Part shown: positions 11,736 through 21,610 of the stretch, piece by piece | Numbering within the stretch: position 1 is the stretch's first letter | How the letters are laid out: each line of letters starts with the position of its first letter | NCBI GenBank assembly: GCA_029202985.1 | Contig: CP119316.1 | Span: forward strand, 682,001-746,000 | Source: Candidatus Andeanibacterium colombiense | Lineage (GTDB): Bacteria > Pseudomonadota > Alphaproteobacteria > Sphingomonadales > Sphingomonadaceae | DNA length: 64,000 nucleotides | Direction of reading: 5' to 3' | Position numbers and translations under genes: made by a program | Notes under the pieces: generated by a model | The model's input: the letters and a program-made list of their open reading frames with translations, nothing else | Told to the model about the DNA's origin: nothing | Databases searched by the model: none

Positions 11736-13712
11736 ATGCATTGTCGAAGCTCGATTTTCCGGGGGTTGAAGGTGAGAATTGTATCTATCGCGTCCGCGGC
11801 GCTGCTGACCTGCGCCAGCGTGCTTGCGCAGCCGGCTGTGGCCGCGCCACCCCCGCTCGACGCTTATGGCGATCTGCCAGGGTTCGAGGATGCGGCGATC
11901 TCGCCCAGCGGTAAGCATGTCGCGGTGATCGGCACCGTCGAGGGTGAGCGCAAACTGCTGCTGTTCGATGGCGGAATGACGCTGGTTGGCCACGCGAGCG
12001 TCGGCGACCTGAAGGTGCGCGGCATCCAGTGGATCGGCGACGACAATGTGCTGCTCACCTACAGCAAGACCGAAGCCCTCGGCTTCGGCTTCACCTCCAA
12101 CCAGTACGAGGCTTTCCAGACGCTGATCGTCCCGTTGGATGCGGCACAAAAAGTCTCAATCGTGTTCGGGCACAACAGCTCAATCGTTACCTCGATTTTC
12201 GGCAGCTACGGCCTGCGCCTGATCGGCGGCAAGTGGAAGGGCTACTTCGGCGGCGTCCAACTGATGGGCACCGGGATGCAGCAGCGTCTTGAAACCACTT
12301 CGCCGACGCTGTTCGAAGTCGGCCTGCCGGACAATTCCACCAGGAAGATCGCGGCTCCCGGCGGTGACTATCTATGGCGCGACTGGCTGATCGACGAACA
12401 CGGCGAAGTCGCCGCGACCTTCGACATGGAGCGGGAGACCGGCAATTGGCGGATCAAGGACGCGAAGGGCAAGGTGATCGCGAAGGGTGCCAATCCCGGC
12501 GGTGATGCCAGCCTGATCTCGCTCGGCAAGGACGGCACTACTCTGATCTACTCAGCCAAGGCCAAAGGCGAAGAGGACAACCACTGGTACGAATTGCCGC
12601 TGACCGGCGTGACCGATCCGGTGGAAGTGATGCAGGGCATCAATGTCGATTCAATTTATGTCGAGCGCACCACCGGGCGTCTGATCGGATATATCGACGG
12701 CGACCAGCGGGTGTTCTTCGGTCCTAAGCTTCAGTCGATGTCCGACAAGATCAGCCGCGCATTCAAGAACCTCAAGGTGACACTTGAAGACTGGACGCCC
12801 GATTTCGGCCATGTGCTCCTCCGCACCAGCGGCAATGGCGACAGCGGAACCTGGTATGCGGTCGATCTGAACGCACTCAAGGCCGATCCGCTCGGCTCTG
12901 AGCGGCCGGTCATCCCGGCCGACGAGGTGGGTCCGATATCGAAGTTTGAATACAAGGCGGCCGACGGCCTCGAAATGGACGGCGTGCTGACCCTTCCGCC
13001 GCACCGCGAGGCGAAGAACCTGCCGGTGATCGTATTCCCCCACGGCGGGCCGACCGGGCAGGACGATGTCGAATTCGACTGGTGGGCGCAGGCCTTCGCA
13101 TCGCGCGGCTATGCGGTGTTCCAGCCCAATTTCCGCGGCTCGACCAACCGCGACGAAGCCTTCCACCGCGCCGGCTACGGCCAATGGGGCCGCAAGATGC
13201 AGACCGATATTTCCGACGGCCTCGCCGCGCTGGTGGCAAAGGGCTTGGTCGATCCTAAACGCGCCTGCATCATGGGCGGCAGCTATGGCGGCTATGCCGC
13301 GCTGGCCGGGGTAACGCTGCAGCAGGGGCTTTACCGTTGCTCGGTAGCGGTCGCGCCGGTGAGCGACGTCGAGTTGATGTACGATACCGACTACGCCGAA
13401 AGCGGCAGCGTCAAGGTGGTGAAGATGTCGCTCCTCGAGGAACTCGGCCCGCGTTCGACGCTCGACGAGGTCTCTCCGCGCCGCTTTGCGGCCAAGGCGG
13501 ACGCGCCGATCCTGCTGATCCACGGCAAGGACGATACGGTGGTGCCTTACGAACAGAGCACCAAAATGGCCGACGCGCTCAAGGATGCGCACAAGCCCTA
13601 TGAATTCGTGGACATGAAAAGCGAGGATCACTGGCTGTCCCACGCCGAAACCCGCAAGCAGATGCTGGCGGCGGCGATGGCCTTCGTGCAGAAGTACAAC
13701 CCGGCAGATTGA
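11736..13712 (+). CDS. S9 family (prolyl oligopeptidase-type) serine peptidase, exported
   Basis: A serine peptidase with an N-terminal beta-propeller and a C-terminal alpha/beta hydrolase domain, predicted periplasmic. Catalytic triad candidates, counted from the ATG, are Ser516 in GGSYGG, Asp599 or Asp600 in GKDDTVVP and His632 in EDHWLS. FPHGGPTGQDD and PNFRGSTNRDEAF are typical of S9C enzymes. The signal peptide (IVSIASAALLTCASVLA, then QPAVAA) fits either the ATG at 11736 or an in-frame GTG at 11772, which has a G-rich stretch upstream. I kept the longer form. The next gene starts 13 bp after the stop. Confidence 0.9.
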   Translation: MHCRSSIFRGLKVRIVSIASAALLTCASVLAQPAVAAPPPLDAYGDLPGFEDAAISPSGKHVAVIGTVEGERKLLLFDGGMTLVGHASVGDLKVRGIQWIGDDNVLLTYSKTEALGFGFTSNQYEAFQTLIVPLDAAQKVSIVFGHNSSIVTSIFGSYGLRLIGGKWKGYFGGVQLMGTGMQQRLETTSPTLFEVGLPDNSTRKIAAPGGDYLWRDWLIDEHGEVAATFDMERETGNWRIKDAKGKVIAKGANPGGDASLISLGKDGTTLIYSAKAKGEEDNHWYELPLTGVTDPVEVMQGINVDSIYVERTTGRLIGYIDGDQRVFFGPKLQSMSDKISRAFKNLKVTLEDWTPDFGHVLLRTSGNGDSGTWYAVDLNALKADPLGSERPVIPADEVGPISKFEYKAADGLEMDGVLTLPPHREAKNLPVIVFPHGGPTGQDDVEFDWWAQAFASRGYAVFQPNFRGSTNRDEAFHRAGYGQWGRKMQTDISDGLAALVAKGLVDPKRACIMGGSYGGYAALAGVTLQQGLYRCSVAVAPVSDVELMYDTDYAESGSVKVVKMSLLEELGPRSTLDEVSPRRFAAKADAPILLIHGKDDTVVPYEQSTKMADALKDAHKPYEFVDMKSEDHWLSHAETRKQMLAAAMAFVQKYNPAD

Positions 13713-13725
13713 CCGGGAGAGAAAC

Positions 13726-14883
13726 GTGCCGCTGGATGCTGACGGAATCCTCGCCAATACGCGGGCGCTGACGCCTGCGATCTCCGCACGCTCGGAAGAG
13801 ATCGAGAACCTGCGGCGCCTGCCCGACGACCTTGTCGCGGACCTGAGGAAGGCCGGAGTGTTCCGCATGGCCCGCAGCCGGGCAAAGGGCGGGCCGCAGC
13901 TGAGCCTGCCCGAGCAGCTGCGGGTGATCGAGGAACTCGCCTATGCCGATTCCTCGGTCGGCTGGTGCGTGAAGATCGGGGCCGACAGCGGGCTGATGGC
14001 CGAATTCCTGCCTGAAGAAGCCTCGCGCGCGCTGTTGCCCGATCCCGACAGCATCACCGCCGGCCAGTTCACCGCCGGCCGCGGACGGCTCGACCGGGTC
14101 GCGGGCGGCTATATCCTCAACGGACGGTTTCCGTTCGGCAGCATTTCGAACCATGCCGATGCGATCATGTCCGGCGCGGTGATCTACGAAGATGACGTAC
14201 CGGTGATCGGCGCCAACGGCCAGCCCGAGACCCGCCTCGCCCTTGCCCGCGCCGACCAGTACGTGATCGAGGACACTTGGCGCACCCACGGGCTGCGCGG
14301 CACCGGCTCGAACCATTACCGCGCGGAGGATGTGTTCGTCCCCGAAGCGCAGGCGCTGCGGATCGACGACGCATTGTTCCAGGGCCGCGAGCCGCTCTAT
14401 TCCTCGGGCTTCAACTGGGTGACGACGATGGCGGCGGTCCCGCTCGGCGTCGCGCGCCGGGCGATGGACGAAGCGAGGAAACTGGTTTCCGAACGGCAGG
14501 GCGGGATGCCGCCCCGCCCGCTCGCCCAGCTCACCTATGTCCGCGACGCGATCGCCAAGGCCGAGATGAAGCGCGGCGCGGCCCACGCCTTCCTGTTCGC
14601 CTCCGCCCAGACCTTCTGGACCGAACTCGAACAGGGCGCCCCATCGGTCGAGACCAAAGGCCGCCTCGCGCTTTCGAACGTCAACGCCTGCCGGATGGCC
14701 GCGGAGGTCACGCGGATGCTGTTCGACCTGATCGGCGCGAATGCGATCTTCGACGGATCGGCGCTCGAACGGCTGACCCGCGATGCGCTGACCGTGAACC
14801 AGCACATGATCGTGAGCCCGGCGCATCTCGAATTCTACGGCGCGATGATCCTCGGCCAGCCGCACCCTTCGGCGCTTTATTAA
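13726..14883 (+). CDS. Acyl-CoA dehydrogenase-fold flavoprotein (possibly group D monooxygenase-like)
   Basis: A 385-residue protein with the acyl-CoA dehydrogenase fold: an N-terminal helical domain (PDDLVADLRKAGVFRMARS), a middle beta domain (GGYILNGRFPFGSISNHADA; WRTHGLRGTGSNHYRAEDV) and a C-terminal helical domain (ERLTRDALTVNQH). The WRTHGLRGTGS motif and absence of a clear catalytic glutamate context resemble the flavin-dependent hydroxylase branch (HsaA/DszC-like) more than fatty-acid dehydrogenases. That is inference. Translation starts at GTG 13726 after GGGAGAG. It is probably co-transcribed with the peptidase gene upstream. Confidence 0.8.
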   Translation: MPLDADGILANTRALTPAISARSEEIENLRRLPDDLVADLRKAGVFRMARSRAKGGPQLSLPEQLRVIEELAYADSSVGWCVKIGADSGLMAEFLPEEASRALLPDPDSITAGQFTAGRGRLDRVAGGYILNGRFPFGSISNHADAIMSGAVIYEDDVPVIGANGQPETRLALARADQYVIEDTWRTHGLRGTGSNHYRAEDVFVPEAQALRIDDALFQGREPLYSSGFNWVTTMAAVPLGVARRAMDEARKLVSERQGGMPPRPLAQLTYVRDAIAKAEMKRGAAHAFLFASAQTFWTELEQGAPSVETKGRLALSNVNACRMAAEVTRMLFDLIGANAIFDGSALERLTRDALTVNQHMIVSPAHLEFYGAMILGQPHPSALY

Positions 14884-14904
14884 ATCAGTGTTCCGGCAAG
14901 GTAG

Positions 14905-17019
14905 TTAAGCCACCCGAGCCCGCTTCACTTCCATCCCGATCTCGATCGCCGGCTTGGCCTTGCCGAACAGATAGCCCTGCCCCTGCCCGCAGCCTTCCTC
15001 GCGCAGGCAGGCAAGCACGTCCTCGCGCTCGACGCCTTCGGCGGTCACCGTCAGCCCGAGCGAGCGGCCGAGGCTGATGATCGCGCGGACCACCGCGCGC
15101 GATTCCGGTTCGCGCGCCAGTTGCAGCACGAAGCTCTTGTCGATCTTGATCTTGGTGAACGGATACTGGAGCAGATAGCTGAGCGAGGAATAGCCGGTCC
15201 CGAAATCGTCCATCGAAATGCCGATACCGAGATCGCGGATGCGGCGGATCAATTGCTCGGTCTGCGGGCCCTGGTCCATCAGCACCGCCTCGGTGATCTC
15301 GAGTTCCAGCTGGGCCGGATCGAGGCCCGACCAAGCGAGCGCCTGCATCACCGAATTCATCAGATTGCCGCTGCGGAACTGGAGCGGCGAGACATTGACC
15401 GCGAGCTTGTGCCCCTTCGGCCACTTCGCCGCTTCCATGCAGGCGCTGCGCAGCACGTATTGGCCGACGATGTCGATGATGCCCATCTCTTCCGCCAGCG
15501 GGATGAACACCTCGGGCGAGATCGCTCCGCGCTCGGCGTGATCCCAGCGCAGCAGTGCTTCGTAACCGTCGATCTCCTCGGTCTCGAGGTCGATCAGCGG
15601 CTGGTAATGCACTTCAAGCTCGCCCCTCAGCACTGCGGTCCGGAAATCGTTCTCGAGCCTGGTCCGCGCCTGCGCGGCAAGATCCATCGCCGCTTCGAAC
15701 CGCCGCACTGTCCCGCGCTCGCGCACCTTGGCGGCGTAGAGCGCGAGATCGGCGTAGCGGAGCAGCGTCTCGGCGTCGGAGCTGTCGCGCGGCGCCGAGG
15801 CGAGGCCGATCGTCGCGCCGATCCGCAATACATGCTCACCGACGAAGAACGGCTTCGACAGCTCCGCGATGATCGCCTTGCAGATTGCCTTCACCTCCTT
15901 GCGCTCCCGGTTCGGGAACAGGATCGCGAATTCGTCGCCGCCGAGGCGGCACAGCAGCGCCCCCTCGGGCACCAGCTCAGTCATCCGCCGCGCGGCTTCG
16001 GCCAGCAGCGTGTCGCCCGGCTGGTGACCGTAAGTGTCGTTGACGTCCTTGAAATGGTCGAGATCGACCATCGCCAGGGTGAACTCGCCGGCCTGCCCGG
16101 GCGTTTCGCCCTGCGCGGCCAGCATCGCGTTGAGCTGCTCGCGACAATGGGTGCGGTTGGCAAGCCCGGTCAACTCGTCGTGCCGCGCCATATGCGCCAT
16201 GCGCGCTTCGACCCTGCGGCGCTCGGTCACGTCGAACACCGAGACGATCGTCGTGATCCCGTCGTCGAGCCGGGTCTGGCGGGTGAACAGCACGGATTCG
16301 AGCGTCGAGCCATCGGCCGCGCGCTGCAGCCAGAAGCGATCGGTCTCCGAATTGTCGGTCGCCAGCAGGGAGCGGGCCTCGGCCCATTCCTCGTCCGCGA
16401 AGATGCACAGGCCCGGCAAGCCGCGGAATTCCTCGCGGCTATAACCGAAATGGGCCGCGGCGGCATCGTTGGCGCGCAGGATCTTCTCGCTGCGCGGGTC
16501 ATAGACCAGCAGCGGCACCGGATTGCCTTCGAACAACAGGCGGAAGCCCTGTTCGCGCCGCTTGATGTCGGTCACGTCGACCCTGAGACCGATCGTGCCG
16601 CCATCGGCGGTGCGGCGTTCCTCGATCAATATCGTCTTGCCGTTGGCGAGGCGCTGTTCGTGGCGGGTGCCGTGCCCCGGATTTTCAATCAACGCCAGCC
16701 GCTGGGCGATCCATTCCTCCTCGCGCCCGAGCGCTTCGGGGTAATCTCCGCGCGCGACCCCGATCCTGAGCGTATCGGCGAGCCGGGCGCCTTTCGCGAG
16801 CAGATCGGCCGATTTCGCGTAGATCTTCGCATATTCCTGGTTCCACAGGATATATTTGCCCTCGGCGTCCAGGAACACGATCCCCTCCGGAAACACGTCG
16901 ATCGCCGAGCGCAGGCGTTTTTCGGCCAGGGCGGCCGCCTCGGTGGCGGCACGCAAAGCCTCGCGCTCGTCCGCCACGGCGAGCTCTTCGGCCGGCGCTC
17001 GCTTCCTGTCAGCCCACAT
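14905..17019 (-). CDS. PAS-PAS-GGDEF-EAL cyclic-di-GMP turnover protein
   Basis: A bifunctional candidate for synthesis and hydrolysis of cyclic-di-GMP, with no membrane segment seen. Order: short coiled N-terminus, PAS 1 (FPEGIVFLDAEGKYILWN), PAS 2 (NPVPLLVYDPRSEKILRAN), GGDEF domain with an intact active site (RLGGDEFAILF), and EAL domain with an intact core (YEALLRW; DDFGTGYSSLSYL; KIKIDKSF; AEGVE). Both catalytic signatures are present, so either activity is possible. The ATG at 17019 is preceded by GAGGGG. A TTG one codon earlier is in frame. It lies convergent to the flavoprotein gene. Confidence 0.95.
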   Translation of the reverse strand: MWADRKRAPAEELAVADEREALRAATEAAALAEKRLRSAIDVFPEGIVFLDAEGKYILWNQEYAKIYAKSADLLAKGARLADTLRIGVARGDYPEALGREEEWIAQRLALIENPGHGTRHEQRLANGKTILIEERRTADGGTIGLRVDVTDIKRREQGFRLLFEGNPVPLLVYDPRSEKILRANDAAAAHFGYSREEFRGLPGLCIFADEEWAEARSLLATDNSETDRFWLQRAADGSTLESVLFTRQTRLDDGITTIVSVFDVTERRRVEARMAHMARHDELTGLANRTHCREQLNAMLAAQGETPGQAGEFTLAMVDLDHFKDVNDTYGHQPGDTLLAEAARRMTELVPEGALLCRLGGDEFAILFPNRERKEVKAICKAIIAELSKPFFVGEHVLRIGATIGLASAPRDSSDAETLLRYADLALYAAKVRERGTVRRFEAAMDLAAQARTRLENDFRTAVLRGELEVHYQPLIDLETEEIDGYEALLRWDHAERGAISPEVFIPLAEEMGIIDIVGQYVLRSACMEAAKWPKGHKLAVNVSPLQFRSGNLMNSVMQALAWSGLDPAQLELEITEAVLMDQGPQTEQLIRRIRDLGIGISMDDFGTGYSSLSYLLQYPFTKIKIDKSFVLQLAREPESRAVVRAIISLGRSLGLTVTAEGVEREDVLACLREEGCGQGQGYLFGKAKPAIEIGMEVKRARVA

Positions 17020-17125
17020 CAAAAAAAGCCCCTCGCGGAAATGCGTGGGGTGATACTTATGGGGCGTTAGTTAATAATCCATGGAAATCGGACTCGAAAA
17101 GCCGGTTTTCCGCGGCCTTTCGGCG

Positions 17126-18007
17126 TTAAACGACCCCAGTGGCCGCCAACGCCGCATCGACCGCCTTGCGCGATTCCGTGCTTGCAGGAATGATCGGCAG
17201 GCGGACGCTGTCGTCGAGCCAGCCGTGGACCCGGCTGAGCGCATATTTCACCGGGCCCGGCGAGGCATCGGTGAACATCGCGCGGTGGAGCGGGTAGAGC
17301 CGCGCATCGAGTTCGCGCGCGGTCTCGAAATCGCCCGCATCGAGCGCCGCCTGGAGGTCCGCGCAGAGGCGCGGCGCAACATTGGCGGTGACCGAGATGC
17401 AGCCGACGCCGCCCGCGGCGTAATGCTGAAGCCACACCGGATCGTCGCCGCACAGCTGCGCGAACGCGCCCGGGATTCCGCGCCGATGCTCGGTCGGGCG
17501 GGTCAGATCACCCGACGCGTCCTTGAGGCCGACGAACACGTCCGGAAAGGCATTGGCGAGTTCGATCACCGTTTCCGGCCGGATGTCGGTCACCGTCCGC
17601 CCCGGCACGTTGTAGAGCACGATCGGCAAGTCGCAGCGTTCGGCGAGGAAGCTGAAATGCGCGATCAGCCCGGCCTGGGTCGGGCGGTTGTAATAGGGGG
17701 CGACGCATAAAGCGGCATCGGCCCCGCATTCCTGCGCGAATTCGAGGTGGCGCAGCGCGGTCTGGGTGTTGTTGCTACCGCAGCCGGCGATCACCGGCAC
17801 GCGCCCGGCGGCCTGTTCCACGCAGACCGCGATCACGTGGTGATGCTCCTTGTTCGACAGGGTCGGCGCTTCGCCAGTGGTGCCGCAGGGGACCAGCGCC
17901 GCCGAACCGTTCTCGATCTGCCAGTCGATCAGGCGGCGGAATGCCTCCTCATCGAACGCTCCGTCGCGAAAAGGAGTTATCAGGGCCGGAATCGAGCCGG
18001 AAAACAT
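17126..18007 (-). CDS. dapA: 4-hydroxy-tetrahydrodipicolinate synthase
   Basis: Condenses pyruvate and aspartate semialdehyde in lysine and meso-diaminopimelate biosynthesis. The 293-residue TIM-barrel protein has the Schiff-base Lys at about 162 (GLKDASGD), the YNVPGRT loop and the PCGTTGE pyruvate-binding motif. The start MFSGSIPALITPF at 18007 matches the family. Upstream in-frame codons lie in the divergent promoter shared with the lytic transglycosylase gene. Confidence 0.97.
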   Translation of the reverse strand: MFSGSIPALITPFRDGAFDEEAFRRLIDWQIENGSAALVPCGTTGEAPTLSNKEHHHVIAVCVEQAAGRVPVIAGCGSNNTQTALRHLEFAQECGADAALCVAPYYNRPTQAGLIAHFSFLAERCDLPIVLYNVPGRTVTDIRPETVIELANAFPDVFVGLKDASGDLTRPTEHRRGIPGAFAQLCGDDPVWLQHYAAGGVGCISVTANVAPRLCADLQAALDAGDFETARELDARLYPLHRAMFTDASPGPVKYALSRVHGWLDDSVRLPIIPASTESRKAVDAALAATGVV

Positions 18008-18099
18008 GGACTTTTGCCTCTCACTTGCCGAATTCTGGCAATCGGGTACCGTTTGCACCGATGCTCGGAGATTCACATTCAGCGCCTGATAAGGAGCCA

Positions 18100-20109
18100 A
18101 TGGCCAGAATGTCCAGCATGACGAGATTTGTCCGTACCTCCGTGATCGCACTTGCCGCCAGCCAGCTGCTGAGCGGCTCGGCTCCGCTCGCCGCGCAGGA
18201 CGGCGCGGAGTGGGACCAGGCGCGCGCGCAACTCGTCGCGCAGCAGCCCGGCCCGATGGCAGCGGCGATCAGTCGCTGGCAGCAATTGACCGCTTCGCCC
18301 GCCTTCACCTTCGACGATTATGCAAGCTTCATCCTCGCCAATCCGGGCTTCCCGGACGAGGCCAAGCTGCGCGGTTACGCGGAGGGCCATGTCGCGACCG
18401 ATGTGGTGGACGCCGGCCGGCTGGTCGCCTTTTTCGACCGCTATCCGCCGGTGACCAATCCGGCGCGGGCGCAATACGCGCTGGCGCTGTCCGCCGCCGG
18501 TCGCCCCCAAGCAGCCGCAATCGCGCGCGACGCATGGCGCGGCGGAACGATGAGCGCGTCGGCCGAAGCATCGCTGCAGGCGGTGTTCGGCGCGGGCTTT
18601 ACGCAGGACGATCAGGACGCGCGGATGGACGCGCTGTTGTGGGACCGCGACACCGCCGGAGGGTCGCGCCAGCTGCTGCGGACTTCGCTCGCCCGGCAGA
18701 CGATCTTCGGCGCCCGCCTGACCGCCGCGCTCGGCACCGATCCGCAAGGCGCGCCTTTGCCCGGCGGGCGGGACGCGGCACTGCGCGATCCGGGCTATGT
18801 GTTCAATATCGTGCGTCAGCTGCGCAAGGCCGGGCGAACCGCCGATGCGGTGAACCTGCTCGCGACCCGCCCGCCGCTCGCCTGGCGGCCGCGCGATCCG
18901 GCCGCGTGGATCGAGGAACTGCTGGTCGATGCCCGCAATGCGGATGCCCGCGGCGCGCAGCGCATCGCCTCCTCGATCGACGATGCATTCGAACCGGGCG
19001 AGGACGTCAGCGCCAAGGGCTACGGCCTGCGCGACGACTATACCTCGCTGATGTGGCTGGGCGGGACGAAGTCACTGTGGGAGCTTGGCGATCCGGCCAA
19101 TGCCGCCCCGCTGTTCTATCGCTACGGCGCGGCGGCGCGGACGCCCTATACACGGTCCAAAGGGTTCTACTGGGCCGGGCTTTCGGCTGCCAAGGCCGGC
19201 GACCGGGCCGGCGCCACCCGCTATTACGAGATGGCCGCGAAATATCCGGAGCGGTTCTACGGCATGCTCGCACTTGAGAAGCTCGGGCGGCCAATGCCCG
19301 CGCTGAGCGCCACTCCCACCGCCCAGCCGACCCCGGAAGCGCGCGCCGCCTTCCTGGCGCGTCCGCTGACCCGGGCAGTCCGCGAAGTCGCGCGCGACGC
19401 GCCGTGGTCGGTCGGGATCAAGTTCTACCGTGAGATCTCGGCCCAGGCCCAGAGCGAGGCGGAGGCGGTAATGGTGTTCGATCTGGCGCGCGACATCGGC
19501 CGCCGCGACCTCGCGGTGATCCTGGGCGAGGAAGCCGCGGCCAAAGGCTATTACGATTTCACCTCGATCGCCTTCCCGACCCTGCCCGCGCCGGCGGGGA
19601 CCAACTGGACGATGGTCCATGCGATCGCCCGCCAGGAAAGCCAGTTCGCGCAGAACGCTTTGTCCCACGCCGGCGCGCGCGGGCTGATGCAACTGATGCC
19701 GGGCACCGCGAAGGAACAGGCCGGCAAGCTGGGCATGACGTATCTGTCCGCCTCGCTGACCGACGATCCGCAATATAATCTGCGGCTGGGCGACGGGTAT
19801 TTCTCGCGCATGATGGATTATTACGGCGGCTCGTATCCGCTGGCGATCGGCGCCTATAACGCCGGCCCGGGGCGGATCAACGAATGGCTCCGCGCGAATG
19901 GCGATCCCCGCCGCGGCGAGCTGTCCTGGGAAGAATGGATCGAGCGCATCCCGCAGAAGTTCGAAACCCGCGCCTATATCCAGCGGGTGCTCGAGAACGC
20001 GGTCGTTTACGAAACGATGCATCCGGAAAAGGCCGGCTACGGCGGCCCGCATACGCTGTCCCAGCTGATGGGCGGAAATTATTTGCCGGCCGCTGCCTCC
20101 GCAAATTAA
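18100..20109 (+). CDS. Soluble lytic murein transglycosylase
   Basis: Periplasmic peptidoglycan-cleaving enzyme, 669 residues. A signal peptide ends about SAPLAAQ. A long helical superhelix (TPR-like alpha-solenoid) follows, and the C-terminal 150 residues carry the Slt lysozyme-like domain with catalytic Glu at about 513 (IARQESQF), SHAGARGLMQLMPGTA and GAYNAGPGR. The start at 18100 follows AAGGAG. Open frame upstream overlaps divergent dapA and was rejected. An slt-like gene divergent from dapA is a recurrent sphingomonad arrangement. Confidence 0.94.
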   Translation: MARMSSMTRFVRTSVIALAASQLLSGSAPLAAQDGAEWDQARAQLVAQQPGPMAAAISRWQQLTASPAFTFDDYASFILANPGFPDEAKLRGYAEGHVATDVVDAGRLVAFFDRYPPVTNPARAQYALALSAAGRPQAAAIARDAWRGGTMSASAEASLQAVFGAGFTQDDQDARMDALLWDRDTAGGSRQLLRTSLARQTIFGARLTAALGTDPQGAPLPGGRDAALRDPGYVFNIVRQLRKAGRTADAVNLLATRPPLAWRPRDPAAWIEELLVDARNADARGAQRIASSIDDAFEPGEDVSAKGYGLRDDYTSLMWLGGTKSLWELGDPANAAPLFYRYGAAARTPYTRSKGFYWAGLSAAKAGDRAGATRYYEMAAKYPERFYGMLALEKLGRPMPALSATPTAQPTPEARAAFLARPLTRAVREVARDAPWSVGIKFYREISAQAQSEAEAVMVFDLARDIGRRDLAVILGEEAAAKGYYDFTSIAFPTLPAPAGTNWTMVHAIARQESQFAQNALSHAGARGLMQLMPGTAKEQAGKLGMTYLSASLTDDPQYNLRLGDGYFSRMMDYYGGSYPLAIGAYNAGPGRINEWLRANGDPRRGELSWEEWIERIPQKFETRAYIQRVLENAVVYETMHPEKAGYGGPHTLSQLMGGNYLPAAASAN

Positions 20110-20409
20110 ATTATTAACGCCGATTGTGGCGCTTTTTCGGGCCTGAATGGGGCTCGTGCGCGGCGAGGCGTGGAGCTTTTTGCATCAAACCGCGTTATAT
20201 TGCAGTGCGGCATGCCGGAGCATTTACCACTCTCCGAAACGCCCTGACAAACCGGACGCGACATAGTCGGCATCCGGCAAGCGGCAAACATGCAGGCCGC
20301 GGACAAAATCGGGCAGCACATAATTTGGGACGGGAGGCCGAACCGCGCAAAGCGGGGTGATCGTCTGGACGGCACTTACTGACTCGAGCGCGAGTCTAGG
20401 AGGCGTTTC
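20110..20409. other. Intergenic stretch, no gene seen
   Basis: About 300 bp between the transglycosylase stop and the next start. No convincing ORF, tRNA or strong hairpin is visible. The only clear signal is the AGGAGG ribosome-binding site at its right end. Confidence 0.5.
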
Positions 20410-20850
20410 ATGTGGAATTCAAAGGCCATTACCCTCACCGTGGTTGCGTCGCTGGCGCTTACCTCACCCGCGCTTGCGGCAAGCAAGTTTCGGGTAGCTA
20501 CCCGATCGGCCCAGGCACTTCCCCTGCGGACCATCGGAACAAAGATAACCCTGCCGAGAACCTCGCCGGTGATCGCCCCGGTCACGCCGGTGGCGTCCAC
20601 CAGCCCGCTCATCTCTCCTTTCCCGACGAGCGTGCAAGCCAGCTCCAGTCCGTTCCTCACACCGTCCGCGGTGCGGCCCGGCCGGTTCGGCAATGGCAAT
20701 TTCGGCGGCGGGCTGGCGCGGCTGATCAGCTTTCTTCCGACGCCGATCAAGCAGATCATCGCACAGGCGCTCAGCAACACTCCCAACGGTACGCAATTGT
20801 GCAATGCGCTGGGGCTGCCCAATTGCCAGGTGCCCGACAGCACAGGCTGA
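20410..20850 (+). CDS. Small secreted protein of unknown function
   Basis: A 146-residue protein with a signal peptide (ITLTVVASLALTSPALA, cleaved before ASKFRV) and a low-complexity Ser/Pro/Thr-rich middle (about residues 45-90). A short C-terminal region is RLISFLPTPIKQIIAQAL, followed by two cysteines (QLCNALGLPNC) that could form a disulphide. AGGAGG lies just before the ATG. I do not recognise the family. Confidence 0.65.
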   Translation: MWNSKAITLTVVASLALTSPALAASKFRVATRSAQALPLRTIGTKITLPRTSPVIAPVTPVASTSPLISPFPTSVQASSSPFLTPSAVRPGRFGNGNFGGGLARLISFLPTPIKQIIAQALSNTPNGTQLCNALGLPNCQVPDSTG

Positions 20851-20909
20851 GTTCATGCGGCGGGCCTGGCCTCTTGGCCGGCCCCCGCACGATAGGCTAA
20901 GGCGGCGCG

Positions 20910-21428
20910 ATGGAGCCACGCGCCAATTACATTACCCCCGCCGGCCTCGCCGCATTGAAGGCGCGCTACGATCATTTGCTCGGTCGCGAGCGGCCTGAGA
21001 TCGTCGAGATCGTGAGTTGGGCCGCGGGCAATGGCGATCGGAGCGAGAACGGCGACTATCTCTACGGCCGCAAGCGCATGCGCGAAATCGACCGCGAACT
21101 CGCGCATCTCGCCCGGCGCATGAAAGCGGCCAAGGTGATCGATCCATCCCGGCAAACCGATTTGGGCAGGGTATGGTTCGGCGCGACCGTCACCATCGCC
21201 GACGAGGACGACGAGCACCGCACCCTCACCCTCGTCGGCGACGACGAGCAGGACGCAGGTGCGGGACTGGTCGGCTGGAGCGCGCCGATCGCCCACGCGC
21301 TGCGCAGCGCCGCGATCGGCGATTTGCGGCGCGTACGCCTGCCCGGCGGCGAGAAGGAGTGGGAAGTCGTCGCGATTTCCTACCCGTCCGATTCCGGCTC
21401 GTCCAATTCCGGCCCGGAGGCGCGCTGA
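20910..21428 (+). CDS. greB: Transcription elongation factor GreB
   Basis: Stimulates RNA polymerase to cleave backtracked RNA. The N-terminal coiled coil carries the GreB signature GNGDRSENGDYLYGRKRMRE, and the C-terminal FKBP-like domain follows (FGATVTIADEDDEHRTLTLVG). At 172 residues it has a short Ser/Gly tail beyond the usual end. It is the first gene of four whose stop and start codons overlap. Confidence 0.93.
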   Translation: MEPRANYITPAGLAALKARYDHLLGRERPEIVEIVSWAAGNGDRSENGDYLYGRKRMREIDRELAHLARRMKAAKVIDPSRQTDLGRVWFGATVTIADEDDEHRTLTLVGDDEQDAGAGLVGWSAPIAHALRSAAIGDLRRVRLPGGEKEWEVVAISYPSDSGSSNSGPEAR

Positions 21429-21610
21429 TGGCGGAGATCGTCAACCTCCGCGCCGCCCGCAAGGCGAAGGAACGCGCCGGCAAACAGGCGCAGACCGATG
21501 CCAACCGCGCCAAATTCGGCCAGACCAAACAGGCGAAGCAGGCACGGCAGCGCGAAGCCGAACGCGCCGAAAGCCTGCTTGACGGCGCGAAACGGGACCC
21601 GGGCGCATGA
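21428..21610 (+). CDS. DUF4169 family small basic protein
   Basis: A 60-residue, highly charged, Lys/Arg/Gln-rich protein beginning MAEIVNLRAARKAKERAGKQ, the hallmark opening of DUF4169 proteins. It is predicted to be a single helix, and its function is unknown. The ATG shares one base with the greB stop (TGATG), so it is probably translated by re-initiation. Confidence 0.85.
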   Translation: MAEIVNLRAARKAKERAGKQAQTDANRAKFGQTKQAKQARQREAERAESLLDGAKRDPGA

